Notes under the pieces: generated by a model
Told to the model about the DNA's origin: nothing
Database searches by the model: none
Seen by the model: only the letters and a program-made list of their open reading frames with translations
Assembly (NCBI GenBank): GCA_046263155.1
Contig: JBHELF010000054.1
Span: 1-13,276 of the forward strand
Origin: DATADF01 sp046263155
Lineage (GTDB): Bacteria > Actinomycetota > CADDZG01 > WHSQ01
Direction: 5' to 3'
Length of the DNA stretch: 13,276 nucleotides
Part shown: piece after piece, positions 1 to 7,071 of the stretch
Layout: each line of letters begins with the position of its first letter
Position numbering within the stretch: the stretch's first letter is position 1
Made by a program: the position numbers and the translations under genes

Positions 1-1
1 G

Positions 2-1168
2 AAGTTCCTGGCAAAAGTGGATTCACTCTCCGCCAGGGTCTCCATCTCGCAGATCGGCAAGACCGTGCAGAAGCGGCCGTTGCATCTCGTTCGTCTCGGC
101 CATCCGCGTCCTCGGGACGCAGGGGTTGCACATGGCGAGCCCACGATCTTGTTCGTGTGCACGCAGCACGGTAACGAGCCTGCAGGACGGGAGGCCTGTC
201 TCATGTTGCTCAGGGACCTCGCCTTTACCGACGATCCGCAGCTCGTCAAACAATTGGCCACCAGCACGATCCTGTTCATTCCGACGGCCAATCCGGACGG
301 GCGCGAAGCGAATGATCGCGAGAACGCGAACGGCGTCGATATCAACCGCGATCACTTGAACCTTCAGACCCCCGAGGCGCGCGCCGTCGCCTCCGTTGTC
401 CTGCAGTGGAAACCGGACGCGGTCATCGACCTGCACGAGTACGGGCCGGGGCTGCCGGTTATCTACGACGACGAGGTGCTCTATCTGTGGCCGCGCAACT
501 TGAACGTCGACGAGCAGGTCCACGATCTCGCCAAGGTCTTGGCCGAGGAATACATCGCCTTGGATGCCGAGGAGCAGGGTTACACGGCGGACGAATACGG
601 CCAATACGAGGTCGCCGACCAAAACGTTTACCAGTCCGCCGGCGACGCCGATGAGGGCATCGCGCGAAACACAATGGGGCTTCGCCACTCGCTCGGGATA
701 CTCGTCGAAACCCGGGTCGATATGGACGTGCGTAACGGTCCCGACGAGGTGATGAGCCAGGCCGCGGTGGCGCGCCGGCGCGTGGCCAGTCACATGGCGG
801 TATCGCTTGCGACCCTTCGTTTCATGAGAGATCGGGGCGTGGAGGCCATGCGCGTTACGTCGCAGGCGGAGCGCAGAAAGATCCTCGAGGGCCTGCGCCG
901 CAGCGCGCCGCTTTACTTCGGCGGCGCCGATAACCAGCCCCCGGAGGACTCCGACGTCGTGGACCCACCCCCCTGCGGATACATGCTGAGCGCCTCGCAG
1001 GTCGGGGACGTGGCAAAGGCGCTCGCCCTTCAGGGGATTTCATACACCGCTCGGGCGGGAGGTTTTTTCGTCACGCTGGGCCAGACCGCGGAGCCCTTGA
1101 TCCCGCTGCTGGTCGACGAACGCGGGACGCGCCACGGCACCGAGGGCAAGCCGGTGATGAAGTGCTAG
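2..1168 (+). CDS. M14-family zinc carboxypeptidase, 5'-truncated by the window edge
   Basis: Metallocarboxypeptidase-like protein that should hydrolyse a C-terminal peptide or related amide bond with one zinc ion. Counting from the GTG at 17, the signatures occur in family order: HGNE (His51, Glu54, first two zinc ligands), NPDG at 92-95, an NRD triplet with Asn110-Arg111 (substrate carboxylate binding), DLHE (His140, third zinc ligand) and LVETR (Glu231, catalytic base). About 130 residues follow the catalytic Glu, ending in a region I do not recognise. The frame is open to base 2 and those extra codons read naturally as the helix preceding the catalytic domain, so the GTG at 17 is probably internal and the true start, with any signal peptide, lies upstream. 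Family assignment is firm; substrate and location are unknown. It could equally be called a succinylglutamate-desuccinylase-like M14 member. Confidence 0.85.
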   Translation, partial: KFLAKVDSLSARVSISQIGKTVQKRPLHLVRLGHPRPRDAGVAHGEPTILFVCTQHGNEPAGREACLMLLRDLAFTDDPQLVKQLATSTILFIPTANPDGREANDRENANGVDINRDHLNLQTPEARAVASVVLQWKPDAVIDLHEYGPGLPVIYDDEVLYLWPRNLNVDEQVHDLAKVLAEEYIALDAEEQGYTADEYGQYEVADQNVYQSAGDADEGIARNTMGLRHSLGILVETRVDMDVRNGPDEVMSQAAVARRRVASHMAVSLATLRFMRDRGVEAMRVTSQAERRKILEGLRRSAPLYFGGADNQPPEDSDVVDPPPCGYMLSASQVGDVAKALALQGISYTARAGGFFVTLGQTAEPLIPLLVDERGTRHGTEGKPVMKC

Positions 1169-1216
1169 GGCGCCCGAACCTGGAAGCCTGACCCGCGCTC
1201 GGATATCTTCGGCGGC

Positions 1217-1636
1217 GTGTACAAGCGAATCCTGGTGGGGACCGACGGCTACGGTCCCGCGTCGCGCGCCGTGGCGCGCGCCGCCGAGCTCGCATCGAAG
1301 ACGGGGGCCGAGCTCCTCGTCGCCTACAGCCAGCCCATTTCGAAGACCCCGGAGGGCTCTCCGCTTAGGGATGCCGGCGCGCAGCGAGGTATCGATGCCG
1401 GCCAGGGACTCCTGACCGATGTCGAGAAGCACTATGGCGACCGCATCACCGTGAAGACGTTTCTCCGCGAGGGCGATCCTGCCGAGGTGCTGATCGACCT
1501 CGCCGAGGAGGAGAAGGCCGATCTGATCGTGGTCGGCAATCGCGGGATGTCCAAACGCTTTCCTTTGGGGGTCGTCGCCAACCAGGTCTCGCACCATGCT
1601 CCGTGCAACGTCCTCATCGTGCGGACGACGGATTGA
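1217..1636 (+). CDS. Universal stress protein (UspA family), degenerate nucleotide-binding motif
   Basis: Single-domain UspA-type protein of 139 residues with the Rossmann-like alpha/beta fold. It starts at GTG 1217 with the typical opening VYKRILVGTDG; no convincing Shine-Dalgarno precedes it. The C-terminal block LIVVGNRG…HHAPCNVLIVR is diagnostic of the family. ATP-binding members carry G-2x-G-9x-G-(S/T). Here, after Gly107 and Gly110, only seven residues precede Gly118, which is followed by Val119 rather than Ser or Thr. The loop is two residues short and lacks the phosphate-contacting hydroxyl, so this copy may not bind ATP (inference). It lies 2 nt upstream of a paralogue with an intact motif, and the two are probably co-translated. 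The physiological trigger is not readable from sequence. Confidence 0.9.
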   Translation: MYKRILVGTDGYGPASRAVARAAELASKTGAELLVAYSQPISKTPEGSPLRDAGAQRGIDAGQGLLTDVEKHYGDRITVKTFLREGDPAEVLIDLAEEEKADLIVVGNRGMSKRFPLGVVANQVSHHAPCNVLIVRTTD

Positions 1637-1638
1637 CG

Positions 1639-2037
1639 ATGGGCTACGAAAACATCATCTGCGGAGTCGACGGGTCGGACACCTCGATGGCGGCGCTCCG
1701 AGAGGCATCCAGGTTGGCCGGGAGCGAGGGCGCGCACCTAACCGTTCTGTATGCGCAGCGGGAAGACTCCGAGCACGTGGCGAGCGCGGACTCGGGCGAG
1801 GATGTCCTCGAACGCGCCCTGTCGGTAGCGAGAAAAGAAGACATCGAGCCGGATACGCGGCTGGAGCACGGCGATCCCTCCGAGGTCTTGATCGATGTCG
1901 CGGACAAGGTGGGCGCGGACTTGCTCGTAGTCGGCAACAAAGGAATGACCGGAGTCCAACGCTTTCTCTTGGGAAGCGTGCCGAACAAAGTCTCGCACCA
2001 CGCGCCCTGCGACCTTCTGATCGTGAAAACAACTTAA
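1639..2037 (+). CDS. Universal stress protein (UspA family), ATP-binding type
   Basis: Second Usp of 132 residues. ATG 1639 lies 2 nt after the TGA of the preceding usp gene and gives the family start MGYENIICGVDGS; a more upstream in-frame ATG (1603) lies inside the neighbour and would add residues unlike the family. The N-terminal VDGSDTS (about residues 10-16) and the C-terminal G-2x-G-9x-G-S signature (Gly99, Gly102, Gly112, Ser113) are intact, as in ATP-binding Usp proteins. The C-terminal half closely resembles the upstream copy (GDP-x-EVLID, VVGN-x-GM, VSHHAPC shared), pointing to tandem duplication. Homo- or heterodimer formation is likely from family knowledge. The gene converges on the minus-strand aminotransferase with a 34-bp gap. 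Confidence 0.92.
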   Translation: MGYENIICGVDGSDTSMAALREASRLAGSEGAHLTVLYAQREDSEHVASADSGEDVLERALSVARKEDIEPDTRLEHGDPSEVLIDVADKVGADLLVVGNKGMTGVQRFLLGSVPNKVSHHAPCDLLIVKTT

Positions 2038-2052
2038 GGGAAACTTGTTTTG

Positions 2053-2067
2053 GGGCGGGCGGGTGGC
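2053..2067 (+). repeat. G-rich 15-mer, copy 1 of 2
   Basis: The 15-mer gggcgggcgggtggc lies in the 34-bp gap between the second usp gene and the end of the minus-strand aminotransferase. The identical 15-mer recurs at 9935-9949, just upstream of gltX. Three G-triplets and a G-pair could form a weak quadruplex. I see no hairpin terminator in this gap. In a GC-rich genome the match may be chance. Confidence 0.4.
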
Positions 2068-2071
2068 TCGC

Positions 2072-3268
2072 TTAGGAAAGTAAATCCGAAATTCTGCCAA
2101 TTCCTTCAAGGAGATCGTCGTCGCCCAGCGCGTAGCTAAGGCGCGCGTAGCCGGGGGCTCCGAACGCATCGCCCGGAACAATCGCCACCTTGGCCTGCTC
2201 GAGGATGACCTCGGCCAGCGTGATCGTGTCGGTGACCTCGCGGCCCCCGATGGTCTGTCCCAGCACAGCCTTGAGGGACGGGAAGCAATAAAAGGCTCCC
2301 TGCGGTTCGTGACAGACGACGCCGGGGATGTCGTTCAGCAACTTGTGCATCGTCGTGCGGCGTCGATCGAATGCGACGCGCATCTCGTTGACTGCCTCGA
2401 GATCGCCAGAAACGGCGGCGAGCGCCGCGGCCTGTGCGACGTTTGAAACGTTGGAGGTGGCGTGCGATTGCAGCGAAGCGGCCGCGGCCACCACGTCGGC
2501 CGGTCCGATCATCCAGCCAACCCGCCATCCGGTCATCGCATAGGTCTTCGCGACTCCGTTGATCACGATGCAGCGGTCGGCAAGGTCGGGGACCTTCACC
2601 GGCATCGACGCGAAGACGGCGTCGCCGTAGACCAGGTGCTCGTAGATCTCGTCGGTCACGATCCAGAGTCCGCGGTCGGCGGCCCACCGCCCGATGGCCT
2701 CCACCTCGTTCGGGTCGTAGACGGCCCCCGTTGGGTTCGAGGGTGAGACGAACAGAAGCATCTTCGTGCGATCGATGGTCGCGGCATCCAGCTGATCGAG
2801 GGTGACTTTGAACCCCGTTTCCTCGGTGGTCGGCAACTCAACGACGATGCCGTCGGCGAGACGGATCATCTCGGGGTAGCTCACCCAGTACGGGGCCGGC
2901 AGCAGCACCTCGTCGCCGGGGTCGAGAGTTGCCATGAACGCGTTGTAGAGGGCGTGTTTCCCCCCGTTGCTCACGAGCACTTGTGACGCCTCCACGTCGT
3001 AGCCGGAATCCCGAGCGGTCTTGCGCGCGATCGCCGCTCGCAGCTCCGGAAGGCCTGCCGCGGGGGTGTAGTGGTGATAGGGCTCGTGGCGGGCGGCCTC
3101 GACGGCGGCATTCACGATGTGCTCGGGCGTCGGAAAGTCGGGCTCGCCCGCGCCGAACCCGATGACATTGACACCGGCGGCCTTGAGGGCCTTCGCCTGC
3201 GCGTCGATCGCCAGGGTCGGCGATTCCGCGATGGACGCGGTCTTGGATGAGATACGGATCGCGCACAC
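2072..3268 (-). CDS. aspC: PLP-dependent class I aminotransferase, aspartate aminotransferase type
   Basis: Fold-type I aminotransferase of 398 residues, the usual length, most likely transferring amino groups between aspartate (or a related amino acid) and 2-oxoglutarate in the cytoplasm. Visible signatures in order: SPTLAIDA and [11 protein letters not shown] near the N-terminus, SNPTG (Asn178), TDEIYE (Asp206, Tyr209), the Schiff-base lysine in [13 protein letters not shown] (Lys241) with Arg249 for PLP phosphate, and Arg376 in YARLSYA for the substrate alpha-carboxylate. The start is awkward: GTG 3268 is the earliest possible (a TAG lies two codons upstream), yet its AGGGAG overlaps the GTG. 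An ATC at 3259-3257 has ideal spacing and would give IRISSKTAS, closer to family N-termini. It is divergent from serC across a 125-bp gap. Prephenate or another aminotransferase specificity cannot be excluded. Confidence 0.88.
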   Translation of the reverse strand: MCAIRISSKTASIAESPTLAIDAQAKALKAAGVNVIGFGAGEPDFPTPEHIVNAAVEAARHEPYHHYTPAAGLPELRAAIARKTARDSGYDVEASQVLVSNGGKHALYNAFMATLDPGDEVLLPAPYWVSYPEMIRLADGIVVELPTTEETGFKVTLDQLDAATIDRTKMLLFVSPSNPTGAVYDPNEVEAIGRWAADRGLWIVTDEIYEHLVYGDAVFASMPVKVPDLADRCIVINGVAKTYAMTGWRVGWMIGPADVVAAAASLQSHATSNVSNVAQAAALAAVSGDLEAVNEMRVAFDRRRTTMHKLLNDIPGVVCHEPQGAFYCFPSLKAVLGQTIGGREVTDTITLAEVILEQAKVAIVPGDAFGAPGYARLSYALGDDDLLEGIGRISDLLS

Positions 3269-3301
3269 TCCCTAAGTAGTTCCGGGGGGAAGTCACCGAA
3301 T

Positions 3302-3319
3302 CATCCCATGCCTCTCCTT
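3302..3319 (-). promoter_or_regulatory. Strong Shine-Dalgarno with minimal upstream ORFs in the aminotransferase leader
   Basis: On the minus strand AAGGAG (3319-3314) is a near-perfect ribosome-binding site. It is followed after 4 nt by ATG GGA TGA (start 3309) and after 9 nt by ATG ATT CGG TGA (start 3304). Neither continues into the aminotransferase: the second ATG is in its frame but meets TGA and then TAG before the GTG at 3268. This could be a translated minimal leader or chance. Confidence 0.35.
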
Positions 3320-3324
3320 ACGGG

Positions 3325-3352
3325 TTGACATTGCAACGAGGCCCGTTATCCG
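3325..3352 (+). promoter_or_regulatory. Predicted sigma70-type promoter of serC-serA-ilvE
   Basis: A perfect -35 hexamer TTGACA lies at 3325-3330. A plausible but weak -10, TATCCG (3347-3352), follows with a 16-bp spacer. The predicted start near 3359 leaves a short leader before the serC RBS. The -35 match is what I see; the -10 assignment is inference. Confidence 0.5.
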
Positions 3353-3365
3353 GGCGTGATTGCAA
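3331..3365 (+). promoter_or_regulatory. 35-bp interrupted palindrome, candidate operator over the serC promoter
   Basis: Symmetric arrangement: TTGCAA (3331-3336), 4 nt, GCCCG (3341-3345), 5-nt centre TTATC, CGGGC (3351-3355), 4 nt, TTGCAA (3360-3365). Left and right arms pair at 12 of 15 positions, and the half-sites are equidistant from the centre at 3348. It begins at the base after the -35 box and covers the spacer, -10 and predicted start, the position expected for a repressor operator. The bound regulator is unknown. Confidence 0.5.
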
Positions 3366-3379
3366 AGTCACGTCCGATT

Positions 3380-3385
3380 GGGAGG
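3380..3385 (+). promoter_or_regulatory. serC ribosome-binding site
   Basis: GGGAGG sits 8 nt before ATG 3394. It decides the serC start, because an in-frame ATG at 3325 overlaps the -35 box and would add 23 residues not seen in the family. Confidence 0.75.
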
Positions 3386-3393
3386 ATGTCGCA

Positions 3394-4503
3394 ATGGACA
3401 TCGTGATTCCGTCTGAGCTGCGGCCTCGGGATGGAAGGTTCGCGTCGGGCCCCTCGAAGGTTCGACCCGAGGCGGTGGCCGCGCTCGCTGCCGCCGCATC
3501 CGGTTTCCTCGGCACCAGCCACCGCGCGGATCCGGTCCGCGCGCTCGTCGCCCGGGCGCGGTCCGCTTTGATCGAGCTCTTCTCCCTGCCCGATGGTTAC
3601 GAGGTCGTGTTCGGGGTCGGCGGCACTACGGTGCTTTGGGACGCACTTGTCTGTGGATTCATCGAGCGACGCAGCCAACACTTCGTGTTCGGCGAATTCT
3701 CCCGAAAATTCGCCGAGGCCGTGGCGCTTGCTCCTTATCTGAGCGACCCGGCGCTCATCGAATCGGCACCGGGTACGCATCCCGAGTTCCGCGCCGAAGA
3801 CGAGGTCGATACCTTCGCTCTCACCCATAACGAGACCTCGACCGGTGTGGCCATGCCGGTCGCCCGGCCCGCAGGTCCGGGTCTCGTCGCGGTGGACGCC
3901 ACCTCGGCCGCCGGCGGGCTGCCCGTGGAGGTAGAAGACTTCGACGTCTATTACTTCGCGCCGCAGAAATGCTTCGCCTCGGACGGAGGGTTATGGGTGG
4001 CATTGTGCTCGCCGGCGGCGATCGAGCGGATCGAATCGCTGGCCGCCGCGGATCGGTATGTGCCTCCCTCACTGAACCTGGCATTCGCGCTCGAGAACTC
4101 ACGAAAGGATCAGACCTACAACACGCCCGGCCTGGCGACCCTGTTTCTCTTCGTCGAGCAACTCGACTGGATACTCGCTAACGGTGGGCTCGAGTGGGCC
4201 TGTGGGCGCTGTGCCCGATCCGCCCAGATCATCTACGAATGGGCGGAGCTCAGCGACGTGGCGATGCCGTTCGTGACCGATCCGGCGCAACGCAGCAACG
4301 TGGTCGCAACGATCGACTTCGCGGATCGCGTCGATGCCGCGCGTCTGGCGCAGGTACTGCGCGCCAACGGCATCGTTGACACGGAGCCTTATCGCAAACT
4401 GGGTCGGAACCAGATCAGGGTGGCGCTCTATCCCGCCGTGGAACCATCGGACGTCGAGCTCTTGACGCGCTCCATCGACTTCGTACTAAGTACGATCACG
4501 TGA
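3394..4503 (+). CDS. serC: Phosphoserine aminotransferase, actinobacterial type
   Basis: Converts 3-phosphohydroxypyruvate plus glutamate to O-phosphoserine and 2-oxoglutarate, the second step of serine synthesis, in the cytoplasm with PLP. The protein is 369 residues from ATG 3394. The opening MDIVIPSELRPRDGRF followed by GPSKVRPEAV is characteristic of the actinobacterial SerC subfamily rather than the E. coli type. Other signatures: GTSHR near residue 41, GVGGTT, HNETSTGV (substrate binding region), an Asp at about 168 for the PLP pyridine nitrogen, and the Schiff-base lysine in PQKCFASDGG (Lys192). The stop TGA (4501-4503) shares its A with the ATG of serA, so the two are translationally coupled. 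Its promoter carries the palindrome described separately. Confidence 0.93.
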   Translation: MDIVIPSELRPRDGRFASGPSKVRPEAVAALAAAASGFLGTSHRADPVRALVARARSALIELFSLPDGYEVVFGVGGTTVLWDALVCGFIERRSQHFVFGEFSRKFAEAVALAPYLSDPALIESAPGTHPEFRAEDEVDTFALTHNETSTGVAMPVARPAGPGLVAVDATSAAGGLPVEVEDFDVYYFAPQKCFASDGGLWVALCSPAAIERIESLAAADRYVPPSLNLAFALENSRKDQTYNTPGLATLFLFVEQLDWILANGGLEWACGRCARSAQIIYEWAELSDVAMPFVTDPAQRSNVVATIDFADRVDAARLAQVLRANGIVDTEPYRKLGRNQIRVALYPAVEPSDVELLTRSIDFVLSTIT

Positions 4504-6086
4504 TGAAAGCTCTGGTAACCGAACGTCTTTCAGAGGCGGGCCTCGAACGCCTGCGCGAGCACCTCGATGTGGATACGCGCCTCGGCGCCGCGCGCGACGA
4601 CCTCCTCGCGACCATCGCCGACTACGACGCGCTCTTGATTCGCTCCGCCACGAAGGTGGACGCCGAGCTGATCGAACGGGCCGAGAACCTTAAGGTCATC
4701 GGGCGCGCGGGGGTCGGGCTCGACAACGTCGACGTCGACGCCGCTACACGGCACGGCGTATTGGTGGTGAACGCGCCGCAGTCCAATGTGCTGTCGGCGG
4801 CCGAGCACACGCTCGCGCTGTTGCTGGCACAGGCGCGCAACGTGCCTGCGGCGCACGCCGCCCTGACGGGAGGTTCGTGGGAGCGGGAGCGCTGGCAGGG
4901 CGTCGAGCTTCATGGAAAGACGCTGGGAATCATCGGGCTGGGCCGCGTCGGAACTCTTGTCGCGCAGAGGGCTAGTGCCTTCGGGATGCGCCTCATCGCC
5001 TTCGATCCCTACGTCGCCGCCGCTCGTGCGCGGCAGATGGGCGCCGAGTTGGTCTCAAGCGTGGCCGAGGTTTGCCGGCGAGCGGACTTCCTCACGATCC
5101 ATCTACCGAAAACGCCCGAGACGGTGGGGATTATCGGAGAACGCGAGCTCCAGCTGGTGCGGCCCGGCATAAGGATCGTGAACACGGCCCGGGGTGGGCT
5201 CATCGACGAGAACGCACTAGTGGCCGCGCTGAAGGACGGACGAGTCGCCGGCGCGGCGCTGGACGTCTTCGATTCCGAGCCCCTGACCGACCATTCCCTT
5301 TTCGGATTGCCCAACGTGGTCGTGACCCCACATCTCGGTGCGGCTACGGCCGAGGCTCAGGACAAGGCGGGCGTCGCGATCGCGGAGCAGGTCTTGCTCG
5401 CGCTGCGCGGAGAGTTCGTTCCCTATGCCGTAAACGTCGACGTTGGGCCAGATATCGCCGAGGCCGTGAGGCCCTACCTGAAGCTGGCCGAGTTGCTCGG
5501 AAGGGTGGCCGTGGCTCTCGCGGGAGGGGGCGTGGAATCGCTGCGATTCGAGTATCACGGAAGCGTCGCCGATCACGACACGCGTGCTCTTACGCTCGCC
5601 GGGTTGAAGGGGTCGTTTGCAAGCGTCGTCCACGAGCCGGTGACGTTCGTGAACGCACCGATCATCGCCACCGATCGCGGCATCACCTGGGAGGAGAGCA
5701 AGTCTCTGCACTCCCTGGATTACGTGAACCTGCTGCAGACGCGCGCCTCCAGCCCGTCGGAGACCGTGACCGTCGGGGGAGTGCTCGTCGGCAAGAGGGA
5801 TACCGAGCGTCTCGTCCGTGTCTACGAGTACGACATCGATATGGCGTTTGCTCCCGTGATGGCCTTCTTCCGCTACGAGGACCGACCCGGGATCGTGGGC
5901 ATCGTGGGCACCCTATTGGGGGCCGCGGGCGTGAACATCGCGAACATGCAGGTGGGGCGCCAGAGCGAGGGGGGAGAGGCGCTGATGGCCCTGGCCGTGG
6001 ACTCTCCGATCCCTCAAGAAGTTCTGGACGACATCGTGAAAGAAGCGCGCCTGCGAGACGCCCGTTTGATATTGGTTGCGGAGTAG
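4503..6086 (+). CDS. serA: D-3-phosphoglycerate dehydrogenase, long form with ASB and ACT domains
   Basis: NAD-dependent oxidation of 3-phosphoglycerate to 3-phosphohydroxypyruvate, the committed step of serine synthesis. The protein is 527 residues, as expected for the long form. An N-terminal substrate domain contains the split nucleotide-binding domain with GLGRVG (146-151) and Asp168 in AFDPY. Catalytic residues are Arg230 (NTARGG), Glu259 and His277 (TPHLGAAT). Residues from about 316 form the intervening (ASB) domain, and the last ~70 residues, beginning near FFRYEDRPGIVGIVG, are an ACT domain, the usual site of serine feedback inhibition. I chose ATG 4503, which overlaps the serC stop as TGATG; GTG 4500 one codon earlier is the alternative. 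ilvE follows after 34 nt, probably in the same operon. Confidence 0.96.
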   Translation: MKALVTERLSEAGLERLREHLDVDTRLGAARDDLLATIADYDALLIRSATKVDAELIERAENLKVIGRAGVGLDNVDVDAATRHGVLVVNAPQSNVLSAAEHTLALLLAQARNVPAAHAALTGGSWERERWQGVELHGKTLGIIGLGRVGTLVAQRASAFGMRLIAFDPYVAAARARQMGAELVSSVAEVCRRADFLTIHLPKTPETVGIIGERELQLVRPGIRIVNTARGGLIDENALVAALKDGRVAGAALDVFDSEPLTDHSLFGLPNVVVTPHLGAATAEAQDKAGVAIAEQVLLALRGEFVPYAVNVDVGPDIAEAVRPYLKLAELLGRVAVALAGGGVESLRFEYHGSVADHDTRALTLAGLKGSFASVVHEPVTFVNAPIIATDRGITWEESKSLHSLDYVNLLQTRASSPSETVTVGGVLVGKRDTERLVRVYEYDIDMAFAPVMAFFRYEDRPGIVGIVGTLLGAAGVNIANMQVGRQSEGGEALMALAVDSPIPQEVLDDIVKEARLRDARLILVAE

Positions 6087-6108
6087 GCTCCGGCAGCGCT
6101 TTAGCCGA

Positions 6109-6117
6109 AAAGGGGGG
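6109..6117 (+). promoter_or_regulatory. ilvE ribosome-binding site
   Basis: A purine tract of A's and G's (AAAGGGGGG type) ends 3 nt before ATG 6121; the AAGGGG part is at better spacing. It supports ATG 6121 over an earlier in-frame ATG at 6076 inside serA. Confidence 0.6.
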
Positions 6118-6120
6118 TCA

Positions 6121-7044
6121 ATGCCGATCCAGCCGGTCGACAAGGTCTGGATGAATGGAAAGCTCGTCGACTGGAAGGACGCGACCATTCACGTCCTGAC
6201 TCACGCGCTCCACTATGGAAGCGGCGTGTTCGAAGGCATTCGTTGTTACGAGACCTCGCGCGGCCCCGCGGTCTTCCGGCTCGGCGACCATCTCCAGCGA
6301 ATGGATCGCTCGGCCAAGATCTTCATGATGGAGATCCCCCACCCCGTGGAGGAGCTGAGAAGGGCAACGCACGAGCTCATAAAGGTCAACGGACTGGCAT
6401 CTTGTTACGTGCGGCCGATCGCGTACCGCGGCTTCGGTGGGGAGATGGGAGTGAACCCGGAGAAGAATCCCGTCGACGTCGCGATCGCCGTGTGGCACTG
6501 GGGCGCGTATCTGGGCGAGGAAGCCCTGACCCAAGGCGTCCGTATGACGATCTCGTCCTGGAGACGCCAGGATCCGAACATCATTCCGCCTTCCGCCAAG
6601 GCGACGGGCGCCTATATCAACTCTTCGATGGCCAAGCTCGAAGCGGTGCACGCCGGATTCGACGAAGCGATCGTGCTGAATCCGCTGGGGCAGGTTTCCG
6701 AGGGCACCGGCGAGAACATATTCATCGTGGTGAACGGCGAGATCCTGACCCCACCGTTGATCGCGGGCCCTCTGCCCGGTATCACGCGCGACTCGATCAT
6801 GACGATCGCGGCGGACCTCGGAATGCCGATTTTCGAGCGGCCCCTCACACGGTCCGACCTCTACACCGCGGAGGAGGTCTTCGTCACCGGAACGGCCGCG
6901 GAGGTCACTCCGGTGCGCGAGATCGACGGCCGGATGATCGGCGAGCCGGGCCCCATCACGCAGACGCTGCAGCAGAAATACTTTGCGATCGTCAAGGGAG
7001 AAGACGAGAAGTACTTCGACTGGCTGGACTTCGTCGAGGTATAA
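6121..7044 (+). CDS. ilvE: Branched-chain amino acid aminotransferase
   Basis: Fold-type IV PLP aminotransferase that catalyses the last step of valine, leucine and isoleucine synthesis with glutamate as donor. The protein is 307 residues, typical for the family. Signatures: VWMNGKLVDWKDA, then HYGSGVFEGIR near residues 31-41, the Schiff-base lysine in PSAKATGAY (Lys160), and SEGTGENIF with Glu194 contacting the PLP ring. LPGITRDS lies near residue 219. These fit a BCAT better than D-amino-acid transaminase or aminodeoxychorismate lyase. It is the third gene of the serC-serA-ilvE series. Actinobacteria often keep serA and ilvE near ilvBNC and leuB, but those genes are absent here. The next gene begins after 27 nt and could be co-transcribed. 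Confidence 0.94.
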   Translation: MPIQPVDKVWMNGKLVDWKDATIHVLTHALHYGSGVFEGIRCYETSRGPAVFRLGDHLQRMDRSAKIFMMEIPHPVEELRRATHELIKVNGLASCYVRPIAYRGFGGEMGVNPEKNPVDVAIAVWHWGAYLGEEALTQGVRMTISSWRRQDPNIIPPSAKATGAYINSSMAKLEAVHAGFDEAIVLNPLGQVSEGTGENIFIVVNGEILTPPLIAGPLPGITRDSIMTIAADLGMPIFERPLTRSDLYTAEEVFVTGTAAEVTPVREIDGRMIGEPGPITQTLQQKYFAIVKGEDEKYFDWLDFVEV

Positions 7045-7071
7045 GGCGCATGGCGCCGCTAATTCTTTCCA

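Noticed and set aside
1040..1597. Minus-strand ORF opposite the first usp gene
   Set aside because: Antisense shadow; the plus strand encodes a clear universal stress protein.
3269..3393. T-box or serine riboswitch-like leader before serC
   Set aside because: The predicted transcript leader is only about 35 nt, no T-box sequence or large structured leader is visible, and the palindrome lies over promoter rather than transcribed DNA.
5072..6154. 360-codon plus-strand ORF within serA
   Set aside because: Arg/Gly-rich alternative frame of serA, whose catalytic and ACT motifs are intact.
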